Source of the DNA: Methanomassiliicoccales archaeon UBA147
Lineage (GTDB): Archaea; Thermoplasmatota; Thermoplasmata; SG8-5
DNA: 14,135 bases
Assembly: GCA_002496385.1 (NCBI GenBank)
Contig: DAJR01000029.1
Span: forward strand, 1 to 14,135
Direction of reading: 5' to 3'
Below, in pieces: positions 1 to 9,400 of this stretch; the first letter of the stretch is position 1; each line of letters starts with the position of its first letter. Made by a program: the position numbers and the translations under genes. The notes under the pieces are model-generated. The model was not told the DNA's origin. It made no database searches and saw only the letters and a list, made by a program, of their open reading frames with translations.

Positions 1-11
1 TCCCATTTTCA

Positions 12-51
12 ATGCAAAGACCCTTTATTCCATATTGTATGCAAAGACCCT
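12..51. repeat. 13-bp perfect direct repeat pair
   Basis: The 13-mer ATGCAAAGACCCT occurs at 12-24 and again at 39-51, a 27-base period. The second copy runs directly into TAGCCCCTA, linking it to the CTAG-heptamer sequences at the other end of the window. Function unknown; it reads as part of a dispersed intergenic repeat. Confidence 0.8.
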
Positions 52-59
52 AGCCCCTA
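21..59 (+). repeat. 39-bp element, left copy of an inverted pair
   Basis: Bases 21-59 align without gaps to the reverse complement of 13988-14026, with 33 of 39 positions identical by hand count. The most conserved part is CAAAG(A/C)CCCTAGCCCCTA. The copies face each other across the whole gene block. This could be a dispersed intergenic repeat, a contig-end repeat, or the terminal repeats of a larger unit; the sequence alone does not decide. Confidence 0.7.
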
Positions 60-65
60 TATAAA
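58..65 (+). promoter_or_regulatory. TATA box in the left intergenic region
   Basis: TATATAAA is close to an ideal archaeal TATA element and is followed by a run of A. A start site about 25 bases downstream would fall near 84-88, some 10-14 bases before the small ORF at 98 and upstream of the stem-loop at 128-190. It may therefore drive a short transcript separate from the giant gene. Part of the TATA overlaps the end of the 39-bp repeat element. Confidence 0.45.
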
Positions 66-97
66 AAAATTTCACATCATTCATTTGCTTTCATTGC

Positions 98-190
98 ATG
101 AGTACGGCATGCCACGGCATTTCACGTTTACTGCCCATCGCTTTCATTCAGGCCATCAATGGCCTGTCGTTCAGCTACGCGAGGCAGTAA
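98..190 (+). CDS. possible 30-residue small ORF
   Basis: An ATG at 98 opens a 30-codon frame that closes with TAA at 188-190. The peptide begins MSTACHGISRLLPIAF and ends SYARQ, with no family I recognise. In favour: a strong TATA box at 58-65 places the start codon just after the expected transcript start, and the stop codon is exactly the last three bases of the outer arm of a stem-loop. Against: there is no ribosome binding site, the frame is short enough to arise by chance, and the structure suggests an RNA element instead. Treat as a candidate only. Confidence 0.2.
   Translation: MSTACHGISRLLPIAFIQAINGLSFSYARQ
128..190 (+). other. long nested stem-loop
   Basis: The outer arms TTACTGCC (128-135) and GGCAGTAA (183-190) are perfectly complementary. 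After a two-base bulge, TCGC (138-141) pairs with GCGA (179-182). Inside lies a perfect seven-pair hairpin, CAGGCCA (149-155) and TGGCCTG (160-166), with a TCAA loop. About 19 pairs form in 63 bases. It could be a structured non-coding RNA, a leader element, or a repeat-derived cruciform. It lies inside the small ORF at 98-190 and downstream of the TATA box at 58-65. Confidence 0.5.
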
Positions 191-261
191 TTCAGCGGTA
201 AATGAACCTTTTTCCGGCTAAGTCCCTGCGTCCCTTTCAGCACCAATGGTAAATTCAGTAA

Positions 262-271
262 ATTATAAATA
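262..271 (+). promoter_or_regulatory. TATA box of the giant surface-protein gene
   Basis: ATTATAAATA is a good archaeal TATA element. Initiation about 25 bases downstream would fall near 290, giving a leader of about 50 bases to the chosen start at 339. A weaker alternative, CTATAAC at 292-298, would give a leader of roughly 20 bases. Confidence 0.5.
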
Positions 272-325
272 TCGAGGTGCAATGTCCTAATCTATAACGC
301 CTTTATCCAAGAAAAATTGACCAAT

Positions 326-333
326 GGGAGAGG
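326..333 (+). promoter_or_regulatory. ribosome binding site deciding the start at 339
   Basis: The purine-rich GGGAGAGG core ends five bases before the ATG at 339. This favours 339 over the in-frame ATG at 324, whose codon overlaps the site itself. Starting at 339 also gives a standard signal peptide with no charged GED stretch ahead of it. Confidence 0.6.
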
Positions 334-338
334 ATAAT

Positions 339-446
339 ATGCCGACAAAAAATATAACCAGCTTTGTTTGCCTGATGTTGACCGCTGCGATGCTCATGAG
401 CTCGCTCGGAGTGGGCCTGATCTCCGCACCTGCGGACGCTTTGGCA
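339..446 (+). other. signal peptide of the giant protein
   Basis: The first 36 residues have a short N-region with one Lys (MPTKNITSF), a hydrophobic core (VCLMLTAAMLMSSLGVGLI) and a small-residue C-region ending ALA before ETPSF, a good signal peptidase I site. It lacks a lipobox, so it is probably not a lipoprotein. With the C-terminal helix, this places almost the entire protein outside the cell. Confidence 0.85.
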
Positions 447-3400
447 GAAACGCCTTCTTTCGAGGACGTGCCGAATGCATCGGATGATACCGCATCTGAG
501 ACCGGGGACGCCTTTTCCAAGGATGGCGTGTCCGGATACGCGAGCGGCAGCAATGCGGTCAGCAGCGCGCAAGGCGGATGGAATATCCAACCGAACTCTG
601 GGTCCTGGGGCAACTGGAGTTACCGGGATGCCCACAATGTCCCGGAAGCGGCTGACATGGGCTACACGGGGGACGGTGTGATTGTCGCCGTCGCCGATAC
701 CGGCATAGATTTCGGGGCTCAGAACCTCGAGGGGAAGTACATCGTCGACAACCGAACCTTCACCGCCGTCAATGTAACGGCCTCGGCCGCAACAGTGGCC
801 GGCCAGGACAATGTCACCCTGCCCAACAACAACATCGTGGGCGGCACCCTGAAAATCCTGGTCAACGGCACCCTGACCACCGCCTATACAGTAGTTTTGA
901 CCAGCGGAGTTGTCACATTCGGTTCCGCCCTTCCGGTCGGCAGTTCGATAGTCTGTTCCTACGACCACAGGCCGTATTACGGTTGGCCCGTCGCCTTCGA
1001 CGCATACGGGTTGCCCGAATTCCTCCTGGCGAAGGAGGCAAAACCCGGCATGGGCGGCATAACCAACACCACACTCAACGGCACTGGCCCCTTCGATGTT
1101 GACCACACCATCAAGGTCGACGGGCAGAGGGACTTCAGCCGCAACGAATTAATCGGTTCGGACAAGCCAAAGGACATCAAGACAAAGGGAACTGCGTCCG
1201 GCCTTGAGTTCGACCTCACCGAGCTCTTCGTCACAAGGGATGACACGTTCTGGTACAGCGGACTGAGGACCAGCTACGGCGCCATGAACAGGACGTTCGG
1301 CTTCGCCTACGATTTCGACGGCGCGGCCAGCGGGTCGACCAAGGACCCGCGTGGAAATCTCCTGGATTTCAACGCCTCGCACTCAGCGCCCATCGAGCAG
1401 GTAGCCTATTCCGCAGCCAAGGGGCTGATAGCATCCTGCGCCGCGATAGGCGCCGACCCCGCAATCACGAGCAGCTATGATATCAACTCCGTCAAGGTGT
1501 GGGGTGAGAGCGGCAACCTGGTGCGCAGCCTGCCAATCGAATCAACCCCGGTTTTCTCCGTTGCATGGTCCCCGAACGGGAATTACCTTGCATACACGAC
1601 CGGCATCGAGGTCGTCGTTTACAATACGAACACCTGGGAAGAGGCCTACAGGATCACACACTCAAGCCAATCTGTCCAGACATATTACCGCGAGTCCATG
1701 TGCTTCAGCCCGAACGGCACGATGCTTGCGGTTGGGTCGATTGAGGCCAGCAACAGGATTCAGATGCTGAATGTACTGACCGGCTCCCAGACGCAGCCTA
1801 TAGTCCCGCAGACCACGACCTCCGTAGCCTACAGCCCCGACGGTTGGAGCATCGCCCTGGGCCAGGTAAACGGGAAGGTCCAGTTGTTGAATTCAACCAC
1901 TTACAAGTTCACCTCACTGCTTGAGAACGAGGACGGGCGCGCGGTAGAGACACTTGCGTGGGCACCAGGTAACGATTATATCGCCACTGGCCGAAGCACA
2001 TCCGGCAATATCGAGATATGGGACCTCAACGATGGCAACAACAGCTTCCAGTGGGGCGACGGAGCCAGCGTCATTGAGGGCATAGTGCTGAACAACACCC
2101 TCGGGCGCAATAACACGCTCGACCGGTTCTGGTTCGGCAGCGTGCAGGACGAGATGAACGTCAACAGCCTCACTGGATACAACCTGAGCGTCAGCCCGTC
2201 GTACAGCAGCCTCAGGTATTCCCCGCTCATGCCCAACGCGCCGGACTTCACATGGGGGATGAGGGTCTGGCTCAGGGATGCGGCCGGGATCGAGACCGAA
2301 TTGACGAGCGGATATGAGGCGGTCGTTTACAGGGACATGGACGGCAGCGGCACCCAGGAAGGCTTCTGGACCCCGCCCGTCACTTCGCTCCTGCCGACCG
2401 ATTCGCTGGTCGTGAGGCTCTACCAGGGCCCGGGACTCGGCTCGATGGTTCAGTTCGCGGAATTCACGACCTGTCAACTCGGGGAACTCGACTCGGATAT
2501 CATCGAACTTGGAAACACCATCCCCAACCAAGGCGAGCTGCAGTGGAAGGTCGACTACCAGACAAGGAAGAACACCGCAAGCGTAGATACAGTAATGACC
2601 GGCGGCCACGGAATTTCGTCAACCGTGAACGTAATAAAATGGACGAACACCAAGATAATAACCGGTTCCGAGGACGGCAAGATAATAGTCTGGAACCCTG
2701 CCACATACACTCCCACAAATACCTATAATTCTTATTATAACTCCCCCATATTGTCCTTTGACATGAAATCCAGCGGCGAAATGTTCGTCGGCTCCCGGGA
2801 CTGCACGGTGAGGAAATACCCGGCGGGTTGGGGCGCCCCGACTTCTTTCGCGGCACACAAGCCCGACCTTATGGTATATATTAGGTTTGAGAAAGAATAC
2901 TATGACAAAAGCGGTAAATTGATCAAAGAATCCAAGCTCGGCGAGCCGGATGTATACAGATGGAACCCGACATCGTCGGCATGGGACAAGACCAATATTA
3001 CCAACATCTTCGGCGATGTTTTCTACAAAGGCTTCCTGGCCGGCGAGTGGACTGAGTTCGGATACATCGAGTTGGCAGTCCCCAGAAACTACACGGCCTG
3101 GCCGAACCAGAACCTGATGTGTGCCATGGCCTTCAGCTGCGGAGACAACTCCTCGCGGCCGATGGACACGGTCCCGTCCGATTGCAATGTGCCTTCGCCC
3201 AGTGTCGAGAACTGGGTGGACTGGACCGGCACCCGTTTGGTAACCATCGGCTCCTGGGGCAAATCCGAGATACCGACAGTGAGGATAGCCCATTCCGAGA
3301 TCGTGAGTGTGAGACCGGTTGACAACAGGACATGCCATTTCGGGTATCACCCCAGCGAAGCCCTGACCGAGTTCTTCGGCACAGCTGTCCCGCTGATAGT

Positions 3401-6400
3401 CACAGAATCCACCACCCTCGGAGTTTGGGACCGGGTATATGTGGACATGAACGCGGATTTCGTAATTGACTCGAATGACCCGTACATTGACAAGAGCAAC
3501 CCGGTGCTGAGAGTGGACATTTGGAACCACACCTTCAACACGACCAGCGAAAAATGGGAGACGCCATCCGGCAAGGACGGCGTTCCGGACGTATCCGGGG
3601 GCTTCCTCTATTTCATCGCCGACGGCGTGAACCTGATGCCATACACCGAGAGGGTAAACGACCACCTCGTGGAGGCGGGCCGGGTATTGATGCCTTTCGG
3701 CACCGCAGATAATCCCTGGAACATTCCCAAGAACGGAGAGGTCCTCGCCTTCTTCGGCGACTTTGATTACGACGAGATGGAGAACAGGATTCTCACAAGC
3801 GGGACGCAGACCGCATCCGCCATCGCGGGAGAGGGCCTGAACAAGGGCACCGCCGTCATCCAGGGAGTCAGCCCCGATGTGAAGTTCCTGCCAATATGCA
3901 ATGCCCACTACGATCTCCCCATGGCTTTGAACTTCGCTATTGAGGGTTATGATGGGGCGCCCCAAACCGGGGACGAGGCCCAGATAATCGCAATAGGCCC
4001 GTACACAACCGGTTACGGAAACGGTCTGGATTCAAACACACAGCTGGTGGAATACCTGGTGAGCAGGACAAATAACACGGCAGTGTTCATTTCCCCGGCC
4101 GGGAATGACGGAAGCGGCTACGGAACCGTTGCGGCGCCTTGCGGCAAGAACACACTGGTGGTAGGCTTTGCCGAGGACAATACCCTGGTCCCTGCCGGAG
4201 GCGGCACGCATCACACCGGCGATGTCAGCGAGCTTTCCTCAAGAGGCCCGACCGCGGCCGGGCTTGCCAAGCCGGACGTCATCGCGCTCGGAATTGGAGA
4301 GGTGGACATGCCTCTAGGCACGAATTCTAAAGTCGGCGGCGATGGCCAATATGTTCTCTGGAGAGGGAGCGAACTTGCCTCGGCTGTCACAACGGGCGTG
4401 ATGGCGATGGTCTTCGAAGCCTACAAACTCAAACACGGTACTTTTCCCACCACTCAGACGGCCATGGACATCATCCGCTCCTCCGCGAAGGACCTGGGTC
4501 ATGACCCCATGACGCAGGGCGCGGGATTCGTTGACGCCCTCGCAGCGGTCCGGCTTGCCAATGGTGCAGGCGGCCTCAAGGTCACGGCCCCGAAGACTGC
4601 CTTCGGCAACACTTTCGGCGTATCATACGATTCGTTCATCAATGTACTGGAACCCGGCCAGAAGAGCAACCTGACCGTCACCCTCAGCAACCCCGGCACG
4701 AAACTCGAACAGACAGCGTACGGTTTCGAATACCTCGGACGAATCGATCTGCAGGAAACGACCCAGATAGTTCACAGCTGGGAAGGATACAAAGGGGATA
4801 TCTCGCACATGATTCCGGCCGAGACGGAAGTTGTGAAGGTGACCGCACAGACGAATTACACCTGGGCCCAACCCTGGGAGGACGGAACCGGTGCGGACAT
4901 AAAGAACTTCATGGCACTCGGCGGCTCATTCTTCATGACCCTGTGGGACTGGGTTGACGCCCAGTCGCCAGGACAGCCCGGTTACGGCGAGATCGACGAC
5001 GAGGACGACCTGAGCTATCTGACGGGGCACGAATACGGGTATGTTAATTCGATGATATGCACACTGTCGAACCCCCACGGCAACCTCGCAGGCAAGCTGG
5101 TGGTCGAAATACAGCCCGACACTGCAGCGGGCAGCGGAATGCAGAGCCGCCCCTGGAACATCATCGTGGAATCTTTCGCTACGCAGTCCACGACCTGGTT
5201 CTCGACATCGAAACCCTCGGCAGGCATAGTTGCCGGCGGCACCGACAAGGTCAATGTCTCGGTGAACGTCCCTGCAAATGCCCAGGCCGGAACCTACGCG
5301 GGTTCGTTCGTGAGCGCCTATGACCCGAAGTCCGACATTTGGACGGACTCGATGGCATTCACAGCTCTGGCAGAGAACGAATACCTGAACACCACACTCG
5401 AAACGACCGCATGGGACAATGGCGCGGATGGCAATTACTGGGGCGGGGACCTTACGACGCCGCATCTCTTCGACGTCGGGAAAACCGACAACTTCCCGCT
5501 GGCAACGCCCGCGGAGACCTACTCAGGGAGTATGACCCCCTCAACGCCGATTTCCATTACCGGCAACGGCGGATTTAATGCCCGCTCAACAATGGGAGAC
5601 GGCTCGCTTGCCAACCCCTGGATTATTGAGAACCGCGAAATAACGGGCGCCGGGAACGGCATATATATTGCCAACACGAACGCCCATTTCATAATCAGGA
5701 ACTGCGCGATACACGGCATGACTTTATCCGGTATATATCTCAACAATGTCACCAACGGTGTGATACGGGATGTTGAAATATATGATAACGATGTCAATTG
5801 TCTCCTAATCGCAAACAGCGACAACATAACCGCGGAGGATATCAGCGTCCATGACAGCCTGGGCGGATATGGCATATATATCGACAATTCAAATGACATC
5901 GTTTTGAGCAATGTTGCGGAAGCCGGATGCTTGAATGTGGGATTTTACATGGTTTCATCCTCGAACATCTCGATGCTCGGATGCTCGGTGCAGAATCAAG
6001 ACTGGGGAATCGAGGGATACGGCATGGGCCTTTGGCTGCTCTGGGTCAACTACAGCGACATCGTCGGCAACACATTCTATGGTGACTCGTATGGCATATT
6101 CATGCAGGGAAGCAACCAGAACGAAATATCCAACAATGTCTTTGATGGGTTTGACAGCGCCTCCGGGTTCTACAGCATAATGTCAACCGCAACGGACCTG
6201 GGCGATCCATGCACTAACAATGTAATCACCGGCAACGATTTCATAAACTGTGTTGCCACCCATGCCTACGATGACGGCACGGACAATGATTGGGACGGAA
6301 ACTACTGGGAAACCAGCTACGGCATAGACGGTGGGTCCGCGGACAACGACCAGCAGGTCAACCCGGTCGCCGGGCCAGTATCACTCTACACCGCGAGGGC

Positions 6401-9400
6401 CCCAATCACCATCATCGGCAACGAAAGTTTCACACCGGCCAACGGCGTTGTGGGAGGCAACGGCTCTGCCGACAACCCATTCATCATAGCGCGCTGGGAC
6501 ATCAACACGACCACCTTCCCGCACGGCATCTGGATACAGGACACGTCCGCCCATTTCCTTGTGATGGACTGTAACATCTATGGCAATGCCACGGGCTACG
6601 GAATAGTGCTGTTGAACGCCACCAACGGGACTGTCAGGACCAACAAGATGAGCTCGCTCGGGACCGGAATACACGTCCAGAACACCACTGGCTTCAGGCT
6701 GTACTGCAACGAGATGAGTGGCCTGACCGCGGGCATTGCCCTGCTGGGCTCCGGCAACGGGGAGGTCAGGTGCAACAGAATCGACTCGCCGGTGCAAGGG
6801 ATCCACATGAACGCCACGGCGCAGTGCAGCATCAGAGGCAACCAGATATCCGGAAGCAGCCTCGCAGGCATATTCCTGGTATCTTCGGATTCGAACACAA
6901 TAAAGGACAACACAGTCTCCGGAGGGACCGCTGACGGCATCCTGATAAAGGAGTGCATGGGCTGCACCGTAACATACAACAACCTAGATTCCAACGGTTA
7001 CGGCATACACCTGGCCAACTCCACCGGCATCCACATGCTGCATCACAACAACTTCTTCGGCAACGTTGTCCATGCCTACGATGACTTCCCCGGCGATTCG
7101 CTCGCGTCCTTCGACATCTACAGTCATTTCGGAGAGCCTGCCAATTTCACGCATACCTACGATGTGCTGTTCTGCAATGTGACAAGGAACGGCATCCCGC
7201 TCATACCATCGACGGATTACACAATAGACAACGATACCGGCCTCATTGTGTTCACACCTACCCAGCTTGGGCAACCGGGCGGCGTGGAGATATCCGTCAA
7301 AGCAGTGTTGATCTTCGAAGAAACGGTCAACATCTTCAAGTTGACGTACAACAGGCTTGTTGGCGTTCCGAATGTGTTCATCAACGTGACCGGTTCGGAC
7401 GGAAAACCCACATACACCATGGCTCCTGGCAGTTACACTGTGCATCTGAAGACCGGCATAATCGAGTTGGCATCGCCCCTGAGCGTCGGAAGGGGCTTGA
7501 CCGTATGGGTCAGCTACGCATACTACAACCGAACCGGAATTGTCCCGATGACACTCAATGTTGTGACCGGCACCAGCGCCAGCTTCGAATACGGAAACCT
7601 GAGCGCGGACGAGAATGCTCTGGGTATCAGCATCATGCCGACCTGGGGCGTGAGGACGGGCCAAGGCGCATCGCTCGTGAGCGGCGACAGGAGATACTTC
7701 TATGTGAACATCCCCAACCAGGGATTGTTCAGCATCTCGGAGCTCATCAACTTCTACCTTTATTCCGAACTCATATGGAATTTCAACCAGACCGACATAA
7801 ATATCGTTGTGTACGGGAAAGGCGCGACAGCCTCGTACAGCAGCCCGGCACCCTATGTCATGGACAAGGTCGGCGGTAGCGAGGAGAAGGCCGACTTCAG
7901 CTTCTTCACAGCAACGGACGGCCCCAAGGACATCCTTGTGACCAAATTCACGCACGAGATACTGGCCATCTGCGTTTCTTCCAAGACCTTCAACGGCACG
8001 AACAATGCCTTGGCGGCCTTCCAGGGAAAGAATGGTTGGATAAGGCTCAGTGACAACAACCCCAAAGCCTGGACCAACGATGTTGTCGGCCATCTGGGCA
8101 TATCGTTCCAGTCCAGCCTGGACATGGACGGGATTACGGCGAGCATCGTCGGCCCGGCCCAGGGCACGAAATCGGTAGAATCGATAAAACAGGATGACCT
8201 CACTCTGTTCGACCTGAGCACGCTTGAGGGATGGCTCACCATGAACGCGGTTGCCGGATTCTCCAAGGTGGTCACCGTTGAAAACGCGCTGAGCTGGGAT
8301 GTCCATATAATGGGACACCCAGAATGCGTCGATTTGGACCTTGCGCTGTTCTATGACGGAAAGGACGGGCAGCCGAAGGATGGCGTCGCCCAGTGGCGGG
8401 AGATAATCACCACCAAGGACATGCAGTTCGATGCCTACAAGGACAATTGGGGGTCGGGTTCGTACTGCTATTGCGCGGATGCCGATGCCGACGAGGCCAT
8501 AAAAATCATAAGCCCGTGGGACGGGGACTACATCATAAAGGTCCTGGGATACACTGTCACGACGGACCCGGGATACTTCGACCTGGAAATAAAATCTATA
8601 TTTGCGGGTGTCGAGGGCTACAAGCTATCCCATGCGGATACCGATTTCGAGGACATGGATGCTACCAGCGGCGGGTACTCGAACTACCAGACTGTGAACG
8701 GTTTCGATATAAGGACCTTCGACGTTCTTTGGACCTTCCCCGAGGGCACCGAGGACAATGTTTACGGAGGAATATTCGTTCTGGGCATACCCACATCGCC
8801 TAACCTGATAGTCATAGCCATAGACATTAATCTTGACCGCGAGGCGCCTGACCTTTTCCCGGGCAACACGGGCCCGAATACGATAGTCTCCACCAAGACG
8901 CCGACCATCAGCGCCAAGGTCGAGGATCTGGCGAAAGGGGAGATTGACCCGAACAGCGCCAGGGTGGAATTCGACGGCAAGGACATCACCGACATAGCCC
9001 AGATATCTATCGGGCTGACTAAAAATTCCGCAGAAACGAAAGGATACTGGACCGGGGACATCATCTACAACCCATTGAGCCCGCTCTCCGAGGGAGGCCA
9101 TTTCATTTCCGTAGAGGTCAAGGACAAAGCCGGGAACCCAAGAACAGCATCATGGGGTTTCACGGTGGATACGACCGACCCCGGCATGAGGCTCTCCAAT
9201 GACCAACGCGATATTTACACCTCCATTCCAAACTACAGGCTCAGCGGCTCGACCGAACCGAACTCCGCAGTAAGCATAATCGGAGTCCAGGGGACGGTTA
9301 GCCAGTATCTGGACAACACATTCGACATTGACCTCAGTCTCGAGGAAGGCCCCAACTTCATCGCCATCAGGTGCACCGACCTGGCAGGCAACACCCATGA

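Noticed and set aside
282..290. ATG-TCC-TAA mini-frame with GAGGTG just upstream
   Set aside because: The spacing of two bases is too short, and the expected transcript start (about 290) lies after it.
324..338. Upstream ATG as start of the giant protein
   Set aside because: It would place charged residues before the signal peptide and make the ribosome site part of the coding sequence. The ATG at 339 has a well-spaced GGGAGAGG.
6984..8318. Long open frame on the minus strand (444 codons) opposite the giant gene
   Set aside because: It mirrors the codon bias of the plus-strand gene, its product is low in recognisable motifs, and the plus strand carries clear domains throughout. The same holds for the 448-codon minus frame at 2619-3965.
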